Assembly (NCBI GenBank): GCA_026261815.1
Contig: JAMPIT010000510.1
Location: 19,254,001 to 19,318,000 of the forward strand
Source of the DNA: Monarcha castaneiventris obscurior
Lineage: Eukaryota > Chordata > Aves > Passeriformes > Monarchidae
Reading direction: 5' to 3'
Length of the DNA: 64,000 nt
The translations under genes and the position numbers were made by a program. The notes under the pieces were generated by a model that was given only the letters and a program-made list of their open reading frames with translations, was not told the DNA's origin and did not search any database. This document shows, piece after piece, positions 8,274 through 19,500 of the stretch; position 1 is the stretch's first letter, and every line of letters starts with the position of its first letter.

Positions 8274-9566
8274 ATTTTTTTTATTAGTATTGTTGTCCTT
8301 TTAATAGGTGCCCTTGAGAATCATACTTTTTTCTTTTTTTTTTTTTTTTTCTTTTGAGGGGAACTCATCTTTTGCTTTATTGAATGCCCGTATGGGATCA
8401 CGGGAATATTACAGTTTTCATCTTTCATATAACCAGCTGATAAACAAAGCTTTGATCTGCATACCCTGCATTATCATGATAGGGTAAGAAAAGAAATACA
8501 TAGGCATATGATGAAAATATTCTTCCATAACTGGAAACAACAAAAAATTCAATCTCAGCAAATGGATACCTGTTCAGATTTTTGTGAAATGTAATATTCT
8601 GTTGAGTTGCATGAGTTTACCAGTCTTGGAGAGTTGAGAAGTATAAGAGTTCAATTTTACAGAAACTAAATACTTTGGGGGAGGGGAGGGAGGGAATGTT
8701 AAATTTTGTCCTAGAAGGACCCATAGGAAGAGTGTATGTCCATCCGGTGTAGAGAAATTTACACGTGTGACTCTGTTACCATGTAATGGAAGTTATATTT
8801 GTAAATCTCTGAACACCTGGGAGTGATGAGGGTACCTAAAATGTGTAAAGTTAAAAGCATGAAATGACCATATTATTTTTTGGTGACAGGTCTGGTGATG
8901 GCCATGGGCTTTATACCATGAGACTCCTGGTAGCAAAAGGCCCACAAGAAATGATTTTTTCTTTCTAAGATTTCTATAAATGGTACCATTATTATTTGTT
9001 AAATCTATGTAAATTCATATTTGTATTCTTGAAATTCTAGTTTTAGCCCTTTAAACAAAGTTGTATATTGTCTCAAATTGAAAATGAGATAAGATGTATT
9101 TTTCCTGTTAGGTTTTATACCGCACTCTTGATGTTTGCCCATTTTTAAGTTAAATATAGTTGTATGGAAAAGTACATTTTATTAAATTTTGCATTAAAAA
9201 GTTAAATGTTTATGGTATACCAACAACGTCTAATTTGGTCAAATACAGTTCTCTTCCAAAACCAAAGCTAAGGGGTTTTTTGCATATTTAGTAAAACTTC
9301 AAGTGCTGGCAGCTGTAACTATTTTCACATATACCTGCTTACCAGTTTGGGGGACAATTCGGCAATTTTGTGGTTACAAAATTATGGTTCTCTTAAGTGC
9401 CAGTGTTTAAAAACAAACAAAAAAAAAAGCATTCTTGTAATTTTACACGCTTTTGTGATGGAGTATTGTTTTGTTATACAATTTTGACTTTCAGATTCTT
9501 ATTTCAATTTGCATTTATGTATAACTTCAGGAGAAATATTGAACATCTGAAATCCTGGATGATACT

Positions 9567-9572
9567 AATAAA
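9567..9572 (+). terminator. HMGB1: Canonical poly(A) signal AATAAA, main HMGB1 3' end
   Basis: AATAAA sits in a block (about 9550-9610) that looks nearly the same as the mammalian HMGB1 3' UTR as I remember it, including the following CTAATAATTGCAGAGG. Cleavage is expected 10-30 nt downstream. Confidence 0.75.
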
Positions 9573-9803
9573 CTAATAATTGCAGAGGTTTTAAATACTT
9601 AGTTAAATGGCTCACTTAATACCCTAAGGATTTGGGGGTTTTTGTGTGTGTTGGTGTTCTCAGATATGTACATCCCTGCTCTCTGTTTCAAGCAGAAGAA
9701 TGATGCTGTTTGCAAGGTCTCAGTATAGAAAGCGTAGGACAGACAGACTTTTTTTCCTCCTTAAACTGGATATTACACATTCAAATGCTCGTAACTGATG
9801 GCG

Positions 9804-9809
9804 AATAAA
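9804..9809 (+). terminator. HMGB1: Second canonical AATAAA downstream of HMGB1
   Basis: AATAAA is followed by TTTTCTGTGCTG and a T/G-rich stretch, a good downstream element. It could be a distal HMGB1 3' end about 240 bp beyond the main one. Confidence 0.45.
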
Positions 9810-9829
9810 TTTTCTGTGCTGAAGGGTTT

Positions 9830-11430
9830 TCTTGTTTCCCCAGGTCATCAGAGGAAAGTAGACACATTTCTTGTTCTTGGAACAAGCATACTTAATGAGA
9901 TCCCCATAATCTTGTGCCTTTGTTCTCGGTGCTTGATGTTGACAGAGGTAACCTAGAGGATTCAGCTGAACTTGAAAGATGAGTAGCGGGCGCTTTCCCG
10001 GCAGCCAGGCACGGCCTTGGCCTTGCCTTTGACTTTAGCACACTGCTAACAAACAGAGCCTGCTCAAGGCTGAAGAGGGTAGGTAATGTAATTATCAGTG
10101 CTGCTTACAGAGGAACAGAACCCCCTGTGTCTCACTCCAGAGGCCGGTGTTGGGTGGGAGATGCACCAAAGCTTCCCAAGCTCTCCACATTGGCTGTGGT
10201 TTTCTCAGGAGCGTTTGGAAGGTGTCTGTAATTCAGCTGAGCTGGCACGTGGATATCAGGCTGAAGCCTCCACTTGTGTTTGCTGTAAAACTGCTTTTAA
10301 ACAATGCAAGTGTTCTTTGGTGAAGAGGAATGCCATAGGTAGAATAATTCCCCTTTATGAAGAAGAGCTGCTGAAGGTTGCTGCTGGAAAGGACCCCCCT
10401 GTTCCGCAGCTCTGCTCCCCTGCAAGCTCCAGCAGTTAAATAATCCTCTTGGTCAAAACTGCCCCGGTCTCTGTGCTGATAGGTCAGACTTGGCCACTCC
10501 AGGATTACCTGAGCCGAGGTCAGGTACTGCTGGCACTTCAGCCTGAATCTGCCTCCCCTTTATCTTTAAAAGTGGGTGCTTGCTGTAACAGAGGGACAAT
10601 GAGTGGTGAAATTGCAGCTGTTGAGGCAGTGATTCCCTACAAGGGACCTGACAGCACTGGCATCGCTGTCAAAAAGCGTCTCCTAGGGCTTAAACCTTCA
10701 CAGAAGTGCTTGTAGAGGTGAAGAAAAGGCTTTTCCTGTTCTGAACAAGAACAAAAAATGGATTGTTCTGGAGGGAACTTGAATGTTAATATGTGGTAGT
10801 TATGATACCTTGAATGCCAAATGAAGCCAGACTGATTTTTATGGTTGTTTATCTCAAGTTGGTCCTCCATAGGACTGAATAGTTGGTCTGGTTGCAGCCA
10901 CAGATATGCTAGATGTGCTCTGTAATTTTAAGCTGGTTTAACTAGATGTATGGACAGCATTCATCTCTTCCAGAGCTTTCAGTGATCACACCAGCTCTAG
11001 CAAAAAGTTAAGCTTATTTAACAAAATGTTTCTGTCCAGGCAAACGGGCCCCTGGAAACCTGAACTAATGGGTGTGAAGTGGCTGATTTCTGCTGCTTAA
11101 TTAGGGCACCGCTGACACTGAGCCTCTTTACAGCTGCTTTTATCAGTGTAACCAGCCCATCCTGAAGGAGAAGAGGCTAGTAATAGTTGGGTCTAGGCTT
11201 GCTAGAAAGTGGGAAGCTGGATTTGAGTGACTCCTCCAGAAGAGGACCCAGGCAGACTGCAGCCACAGCATTAGGTTCTCTAGATGGGTGACAAGCCGAG
11301 CTTGGAAAAAACCTCTCCTAATTCTTGCTAGCCTAAGGGTTAGACCTGCTAGTTAGAATAAACATTCCCATTCTGCCTTCCCAGCTATGCCTGACAGGAG
11401 ATTAAAGGAATAAAGGCAATGTGCTGCGTT
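9830..11430. other. Intergenic, no gene seen
   Basis: This is mixed-composition sequence just past HMGB1. Open frames at 10098-10439 and 10449-10715 have no recognisable domain, no shared splice pattern and no similarity I can name. No repeat family stands out. Confidence 0.6.
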
Positions 11431-12130
11431 GGGTTATAATGTGTTATTCAATACAGAGTCTGTAACGGAGACATGGCAAAATACAAAGATAGTGTTTAAT
11501 TCAAGAGACGATTAATTTTCACCATTTCCAGGCTGTGCCAGTAGCAGCTGACCAGCTACAGGCTTTTAGGACTCAAATGTACCAATCATTTTATTAATAA
11601 CAGTAAAATGCCAAATATTCTCAAACATTCCTGCATTATATTCCTTAGCTTACGAGTCTGCATTTGACTACAGATCACATCTTTTTGGGGCGCTTGAGCA
11701 GAAAATGACGGTGTGTGACATTTTCCTTTGGCAGCTGCAGCAGACGTTATTTTAGCACCTGAACGACATTAAGGGACATTTTACAAACGTGCTAACTCCA
11801 ATGGAGTGCCTAAATGTGGGTGTGTATTAATAAACTTCTCCCCGGACTTTGCTACTGGATTGCACCCTACATCTGAAAACCGCTTTGAGGTGGTCTTAAT
11901 TTAGTCTAGAATAGATCCACTTTAAATTAACACCAGCCTTTATTCCAAAACAATGTACTTGCAGACAAGCTGTCAGACTTTATTCCAGTGTTTGAGTAAG
12001 AAAAAACAGGAAAAGTAAATCTCTCCGAGTTTTTTATTTTGCTGAAGTTGTCTTGTATTTTTATTTTGTATGTGTTGTGCCCTGGCTTTTCTTTTGACAG
12101 TACTTCAAGCTGAAAAACAAAGATGGATTT
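11430..12130. other. AT-rich block, possible conserved non-coding element
   Basis: This stretch is AT-rich and complex, with no simple repeats or mobile-element hallmarks. It holds homeobox- and TEAD-like short motifs (for example TTATTAATAA at 11591 and ACATTCC at 11625). Its texture is like that of conserved enhancers near developmental genes, but I have no alignment, so this remains a weak call. Confidence 0.2.
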
Positions 12131-13930
12131 TTTTTTCCCCCACTGAATTTATTATGAAGAATGAAGGTCAGATTCCTGTTACGGCTGCTTTGTGCTGTTG
12201 AAAAATACAGTGTGGCTTCTGCTTCAAGAGCACCTAATTTTGAAATCCATCTTGCTGAAGCAATTGCTATTAGAGGTGACCCGCAAGAGAGACGAGCCTT
12301 CCCTTTTGCCACTCTGTGATGGAATAAAAGACTCGAGCGATAAATTAGCTTAGTCTACCTGTTTGCCACATCAGAAGCTCAAGCCTTCCCTGCAGCAGGA
12401 GTGCTCGAGATCAAGCTAAGCAGCAAGAGGCAGAGCAGCACGGAACAAGGAGGACAGACAGGCGAATGTGGGGTTTTTTAGCTACACCTTTTAAAATTTT
12501 GCTTCTATTGTTAAAACGTGTTTGACTTAAATGACGGTCATTTGGCACAGAGGAAGTTTATCCACGTGCTTCCAGCAGCCTTTCACCTATTAAGGCAGCA
12601 AAAGCTCAATTCATGTATTTCTGACCTCCCAAAAGTTCCTCAGTAAAAACAGGAAAGACCAAGCACTGCAGCTTGAATGCCTGGAAAGGACCCATCTCCC
12701 TGCACATCTTACAGCAGCAAGAGGTCACCATTTAAATGCTTTTTCCAAGAAGCCATTCAAAAAATCAGGCTTTTGGAGGGGAAACTGGGGACGTGTGCTG
12801 CTGTTTGGCGGGGGCATTTGTTACCAAGAATAAAACCAGTTTTGAACAAATGTCTGGGAAGACATCCCTGACCCCTCCTGCTCCTTCCTAAACTGAAATG
12901 TAAGAAAACAATTAAAATAATACCTTTATGGGAAAAAAGTCTCCCTTGCCAAAATGCTGAGGTTGACCACACTCTTCCTCATCCCAGCCCAGGGGACAAA
13001 TGCGCATCCCCTAAACTAACAGTGGCCAGGGGCACTACAGATGGTGTGTGGCAGCTGGGGGTCAGTCCCAGCAGCCCTCTCCTTGCTGCCAGTTCACTCC
13101 TGGTGTTGGGGAGTTCACACTGAGCATGAACACTGCTAGGGAGAACGTCAGGTCATGGATCATGGCAGGGCTGGGTGCCTCACGCCTGCCTTTGGAACGC
13201 AGATGCAGAGGGAGCGGGGGCGATGGGCTGCAAGTAGGGACAGCAGGACTCAGCCATGCAGTTAAAAGTAAAATCAGGGTGCTCTTTTAAAAAACCTCCA
13301 ATTTGTGTGGTGGTGATTTCCTAGAAGAGAGAACTTTCTTGCAAGACGTGTGCTGGTGAAGGATTGAATAACAGTGACTCATGTTTTATTATCAGACTTG
13401 ACTGTAGCGGCGCTTACGCTCGCTTCAGATTTGTTGACACACATTTCTCCTGATGCCTGCCAATAAGGAAGATGCTGTGAACGAGCTCTGCAATGTAAAA
13501 CTGGTACTGGAAAACGCAGGTGAGGGCTGATCGCAGGCTGAGCCTCTCGGCACCGGAGCAGCTTTTGGGAACAGAGGGGTTGGTTTTGCTATACCAGCCA
13601 CTGGTGGAAAGTGCTGGTGGGGCTCTGCTCAGGGACGCTGAGAGGCACGGCACCCACGTGGGTTGTCGGGGCTTTTGGCAGGACTAATCCCTTGGATCCT
13701 GCCTGAGGCTGATGGCTGGTTCCAGGGTCACACTCCGGAATCTGTCAGTGGCTCCCAGTGGGAGGCTGCCGGTGAACGAGAGCCCTCCTTGCACCAGCCC
13801 TGCCGTATCTGAGACTCCTTCCAACACTGCTTCCTTTGAGGTGGAAGAAGGAAGTGATCTGGTTTTGGGGAGCATTGGTACCAGATGCTCAGTGATGGCA
13901 ACACTGTCTCTCTCTGCACCGGAGCGCCCG
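12130..13930. other. Intergenic, no gene seen
   Basis: Unique sequence that becomes GC-rich after about 13,500. Open frames on both strands (for example 13414-13653 - and 13712-14119 +) overlap in several frames with no domain. The + frame from 13712 and the - frame to 14109 run through the hexanucleotide array as Pro-Ala and Ala-Gly dipeptides, which shows they are repeat artefacts. Confidence 0.6.
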
Positions 13931-13934
13931 GGCG

Positions 13935-13991
13935 CTGCCTGCCCTGCCCCTGCCCCTGCCCCTGCCCCTGCCCCTGCCCCTGCCCTGCCTG
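13935..13991. repeat. (TGCCCC/GGGGCA)n hexanucleotide array with G-quadruplex potential
   Basis: Six perfect TGCCCC units occupy 13945-13980, flanked on both sides by shorter TGCC/TGCCC variants. The - strand carries repeated GGGG runs separated by CA, which satisfies the usual G4 rule of four or more G-runs with short loops. The array lies in a GC-rich stretch (13,500-14,200) of otherwise AT-richer DNA. Such arrays are often unstable in copy number. Confidence 0.9.
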
Positions 13992-14199
13992 GCGCCCACC
14001 TCTGCAGCCCTGCTCCCGGAGGAAGGAGTGCGCTCACCTCCCCCGGCTGCTGGCGGCTGGATCTGCGCTCCCCAGGCAGGACAGGAGGGTTGTCCTGCTG
14101 CCCCACCACCCGCAGGTAATCGGTGCCATTCCCGTGGTGCCAAGGGTGCTCAGGGACGCCCCTAATCCCGGGAGCAGCGCTCCCCTTTCACAGACCCAC

Positions 14200-16480
14200 A
14201 GCACAGAGGGATAAACCATCATGTTGCTGCCGTCACAGGGTGCAATATTCTCGGGACGTGCTGCTGCCTGGGATCAATGTCCCTGGTCTGCTGGCCTCGA
14301 CACTCGTCTTTGAGTCCCCTGTTCCTACTGACGTGGGTTTTTCTTTTCATCTGAATCATTCAGTATGACTTTGGAGCACAATGGGGCTGTGATTTTTTTC
14401 GAAGCCGCCAGCCTGCAGGAAACAGAAGGTCTCTGAATAAAAGGGAGGCTCTTGTTACAACTTCCCTCTTATTTACTGTTCCCAGTAGCAGAGAAGTAAA
14501 AAGACAATGAATGAAATGGAGGATTAATCACGTGTAGCACTGAAATATAAACAAGGAGACTGCGCGTCCCAGAGCGCTGCTCCGAGCAGTGGCTCGTGCC
14601 AGCAGCGTGCAGAAATCTCTCATCACTGAGACCTCCTGGATTTCATGAAAAAAAGCCAAAAGGCAGAGGAGGCTCCACAGGTGGTTTTTCAAAGGTAAAC
14701 TTGCAAACTGAGTATTTTACATGGACTTTTCTCTGTTCAATGCTCTCAAAACTTGAGTTCAAGTTGATATCCCCTGTGCTTAATCACTGCTCCATGACTT
14801 TTGCAAAGGAAACTCCCTATTTTCTTATTTTTCTGCATTAATTTCAAAACAATAAAAGTTCAGGACAACTTCTTTGTCCCACAGAAGACTTTTAAAATTC
14901 TTCAGAGAGAACCTACTGTGCTGCACAGTGTGTAGCTGTGCTCCTAAAAGGGGGATGTGGTCATTAGCCTTGCTCCCTTTTTCGCTTGCTTTTGGGTTGG
15001 TATCCAAACACCAAAGGATTGCTAATCATGTTCCTTATTTATTTTTTTAATCAGAGATTTACCTGTATTTGATTTCCAGTTATAGATTTTGAGCATTCAC
15101 ACCAGCCTTTGCAAAGGTGTTGAGCTCCTCAAGTTAATTGGTAATAAATTAACCTTGGAGGTTTTTTGTGTGAGGCAGGTTAAGTGCATGCAGCTTTGTG
15201 AAGGTTTTTAGTGAAGCAAAACGTAGGAAAGAAAGGTGGAAATGGATGCATAACACAATTTAAATTGCCTGAAGTGCCTGTAATAAATAGTTGTTTTATA
15301 TCTGAATATCTGCGTCTCTCAGGTAAGTACTGTTGATTTTTTTTGGCATTGGGTCGATGCATTTAATGTGAGGGTTGATGCAAAGTGGAGCACATAACTG
15401 TAAAACTGATAGGGAAGCTGCTCCCCGTCCTTATTCAAAAGCTCCACCAAACCTCTTAACTGTTCATTTCACAGTTCTCTTTAGAAAACACACATGAAAA
15501 ACCTAGTGAAAGTTTATTTGGGCCACCTGCAATAATAAAATTGAAGTGACCCAAGTCTGGAAATACCACCATACGCCTCCAAGTGAGTATAAAAAGCCAG
15601 AGCATGGGATATATTTAAGCTAAAACCCAAACCCACCCCATGTGTGTTAACACAAGACTTGGAGGATTACGTGAATACAAGTCTAGCTGACCAAAGAGGT
15701 GGTGCTGCTTGACTAATCCCTGCTGTAACCTTCTGTCCGGCCTTTGCCTGGGCCTGGGAGCCTGGGGCAGGCACTGGGCAGGCAGGAGCCCTGCCAAAGG
15801 CTCCTCCTGGCCTCGTCTCCCTGCCCTCCGGGGGCTTTCCAGCTTGCACTTCGTTTCACTTTCTCTTTCTGCTGTGCAGGGCTGCGCTGGAAGGGTTGTA
15901 ACATCCTCTATCAATTATTTACATTGCTTGCATGGAGATCATAACAAAATATATATTCTTTTTAATATTAGGATTAAGTTTTTTAAAATACTAAAGCCAT
16001 GCTGGTGCTGCATTAAACTACTTGGTGATACTCTTTTAAATACCCTTTCTAAATACTTTTTAAGAGGGGAATTGCTTTAACCTCTCAGCTGCAGCTTCCC
16101 TGTTTACACGCAGCAAAGGCACTGCCAGCCTGAGCCTGCCTGGTCAGGAGCAGGAGGGTGACCCTGCGGGTCCCACCACCCTGATCCCCTGGCACCTGCA
16201 GCCTCCCGGTGACTTGATTTGCCAGTGGTTCCCTGGTAGGGAAGAGGAGGTGGGGAAGAGCTGCCTGGGGTCTTTGCTCATGATATGAGTTCTTCCCAGA
16301 CAGGAGGGGCTTTGCTTGCCTTTGGTTTCATCTATTTTAGAGCAATTAATAATAGAGAGCTGAGCAACCCAAATTTATGCAGTCTATGAAAATCTAGATT
16401 AAAAATTCTGGGAAGAGTCTGTGGTTTTTGTTCTTCTACCCACTACAGCAGAGGTTGGAGGATCCCAGGTCAGGATGGGG
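14200..16480. other. Intergenic, no gene seen
   Basis: Mostly AT-rich unique sequence with a GC-richer patch at 15,700-15,900 and around 16,100-16,300. No domain-bearing frame, RNA gene or clear repeat is visible. Confidence 0.6.
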
Positions 16481-16484
16481 GTTT

Positions 16485-16580
16485 GCCACTGTGCCTTGCT
16501 GGGTCCCCTCTCTGGTTGCAACCTCCAGGGCTGGTAACTCTACCACTTCCCTGGGAAGCCTGTCCCAGTGTTTGACAAAA
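16485..16580 (-). mobile_element. CR1 retrotransposon 3' fragment
   Basis: The + strand reads ACCTCCAGGGCTGGTAACTC, then CCACTTCCCTGGGAAGCCTG and a TCCCAGTGTTTGACAA tail. This is the antisense of the conserved 3' UTR region of avian CR1. It parallels the same segment in the longer copy at 44,660-44,740. The extreme 3' tail is absent, so this is an internal piece of the 3' end. Confidence 0.7.
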
Positions 16581-19500
16581 TGCTAATAAATGCTGTGCCG
16601 TTTTTTTTTTCTCTTTCCCCATTAACCTTCTAATTTCAGCACACTACTAGCAGAAACTCGATGAAGCTTCATGATAAGAAGATTCCCAAAGTTTATAGGG
16701 CTTTGCTCGCTTTTGGACTTGGTTTTGACTACTCCAGCAAGTCACCTGGAATTGTATAAAATTGGCATTACACAATAGATTGAAAGAAATAGATTATATA
16801 TTGTTATGAGGTCTGAGGGTCTGTCCCTGCCAGGGTTCTCACAGGCTTTAGTCTCTCTGCCAAGGCTTCTGGGTGCAGGACCCGTGGCCAGGAGCCTTAC
16901 ATCTCAACCCTCAAAATTAAGGGGAATTTCTGAAAGGGAAGGTGTGTGCTCCATGTCTCACCCAGCCAGGGTGAGGAGGAGCTCAGGAAGAGGGGTGCAG
17001 GGTGTTGTGCCCTGACCCAGACCCCTGTGCCTCTCTCCTTCTGAGTCCCCTGGGGTGCTGCAAGTAATAGGAGCTGCACGAGGTGGTGACAAGTCCCCAG
17101 CATTCCGGGTATTTGATCCGAGGAAATCGCCAGTGAGCCAGGAAATGTCAAGATTACGTCACATGCATAATCTTTTAAAGCCCTGAAAAGGAGCTGTGTC
17201 TGCAGTGTGAGCCCAGATCCTTTTGGTTTTGTTTTGCTCTTCCACTTTATGGGAACAGGCAGGCAAATCCTCCCCCCAGATACCATTTTACTCCCTCTGA
17301 CTTCCAGCACTTTTGTTTGCCATGGCCTTGCCACTCACTGGGGCTGCAGGAGAAAGTCCCCACTTTGCTGGGCCCCAGCAGGGAAAATGTTGGGATGCCC
17401 ATGGGCCACATAGAGCAGCCCACGGCCGCAGCACCCCAAGCCCTTGGCTGAGCACAGGCCCAGGGCCCGTGGGGATGCAGCTACAGCCCAGCACTGGGAA
17501 AGAAGAGAGAGGACAGGGGAGTGGAGCTGCCTCCCCTTCCCCTTGTGTTTGCTCATGTTCTGGGTGGGCGCCCTGGGCAGCCCAGCAGCGCTGCAGGGAG
17601 GTGCCAAAACTTCACAGAGCAAAACTGCACCTCGTTATTCCACTGATTCTGCAAAACTATTAAGGAGCATCCAGCAGAGTAAGTGACCCACACGTATTTA
17701 ATTTCTTTTACAGTTGCTGTTTTGATATATGCTGGATGTGTTTTTATAAAGCAAAGATTTATTGGAACCTGGAATTTTATTACTTTAAGGTTTACTTAAG
17801 TCCAGATTGTGAGTTTCTCCTTTTGGAAGAGGAGGAGAAGGTTTAAAAGAACCCATCTGCCTGTGGCACTTATGAAATCCTAGGCCAAGGATGACACCTT
17901 TTCCCTTAACTTCTACTATAATGTCAAACAAAAATTTACCATCAAATGTTATGCCTTCCATATGCAGTGCCCTGCTGTAGATACAGATCACAGCAATAGT
18001 GCTGGGCTTTCTTCTTTCAAGTTTTTATCTGTGCCATAAGGAAATCAGGCCTCGGTGTAGGGTCCAAGGAGGAGCAGCAAGAGAGGAAAAACCCAAACCA
18101 TGTATAATTAATGACAATGTGCCTTCACTTGTGCTCTTGATTTTTCTTGTAGAAGCACAGCGATGCCCTTGCTGCCTGCAAGGCTGAGGAAAGCAGCGTA
18201 TTTTTAAAACACAGTGCCAGTGTTCAGACAGCTCCAAGTGCTCTGGTAGGAAGCAACCAGCATCCAAGGAAGCAGAGCCTGAGCCCAGCTCTCCGGTTAC
18301 CACAACATAAGTAAACAAACAAGTTTATCACAAGTAATGAGGGCATTGTGCCAGTTTCAGTTAAAATAATAAAATAAATAAAAAAGAAATCAACCCCAAA
18401 CCAACAAATCATTACAGCATGAGGAAAGTCCTGAATGAAATTGATTGTTCGTGCCAACACCAGAAATATATCTTGTCATAAACTCGGGCCTCCACATCTG
18501 CTTCAGCACCAGCAGATTCTTTATAAACAGCCCCTTTAATTTTATCTAACAGCCTGTTAGCAGACATGCAGTCCAAAAATACATCTCCCTTTCTTCCTCG
18601 CACTATCCTGAGCTTGGCAGGGCACCAAACATGAGGTTCAGCTCCTAGTTCAAAAAAGCCCTTCTTTAAGCATTGACTGAGCTTGATTTAATAAAAACTC
18701 TGTCCAGCTTCCTCCGGGCAGCCCTAATGGGATGCAGAGCCTGGCGCTTCTCAGGGGCTGCTCCAGGCCTGCTGTGTGTTGGCCAGTGAGATTTTTTTGT
18801 GGTGAAACAATATTGCTCTGCGGTGGAGTTGGGGAACCAGCTGGTGTTCTCCTGAATGTCTCCCCTGAGGGGTGCAGAGCTTCACTTTCAGCTATGCCAC
18901 CCTCTGAAAATGGGAGTGAGCAGGCAGCACCCTAAAAGCAAAGCAGAGCCACTGTACAGGATGTCCTGGTGCCTCTGGTTGCCCCAGGGATGCTCCAGTG
19001 CCGCTGGTGCCCAGCCCCCCCTCCCCCCACTGGCCCTGACTTCTCCAGGGAAGGAGAGAAAAGCATCAAAGCCCCTAAAATGACTTCCAAGCCCCAAGTT
19101 CCCCTGGGAAGGAGAGCTATCCATCGTGTCCCCAGTGTGGCACTGCCAAGTGCTTGTAGGTGCTCCTGAAGGAAAGACTGGGCATTCCCTGAAATAGAGG
19201 GGGTGTTGCACTGGGGCTGGTTCCCAGAGGGTAGCCCCGGGACCAGGGGCAGGACAGCCACCTTCACACTTCCTGATGCTGGTGTTCCCAAGCACAACAC
19301 TGATTTTCTGGATGCTGATTGCCTGGGAAAGCTGGAAGGGACATTGGCTGACTTTCAACGCCAGGACAAGAGGGGCTGATGTCACCTTAGGTGAAACATC
19401 CCTGCTGTGAGGACTGCACCAAATTACAGGCCCAAATCTCCCAAGAAATTAGTGTGAGAAACACTGCACAACACCACATTCACTGCAACACAGGAACTCA

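Larger units (their letters stand above)
7820..9595 (+). other. HMGB1: HMGB1 3' UTR
   Basis: This AT-rich, stop-dense sequence follows TAA up to the canonical poly(A) signal at 9567-9572, making a UTR of about 1.8 kb. Several blocks match what I recall of mammalian HMGB1 3' UTRs: around 8250-8300, 8775-8800, 9430-9480 and 9540-9610. Such conservation outside coding DNA suggests RNA-protein or microRNA regulation. A likely proximal poly(A) site (AGTAAA 8264-8269 overlapping AATACA 8268-8273, with U/GU-rich sequence after) would give a shorter message. A T-rich run lies at about 8326-8354. The cleavage site is estimated. Confidence 0.85.

Noticed and set aside
13684..14143. Overlapping frames on both strands across the hexanucleotide array
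   Set aside because: Their length comes from the six-base repeat, which cannot create stops. They encode dipeptide runs.
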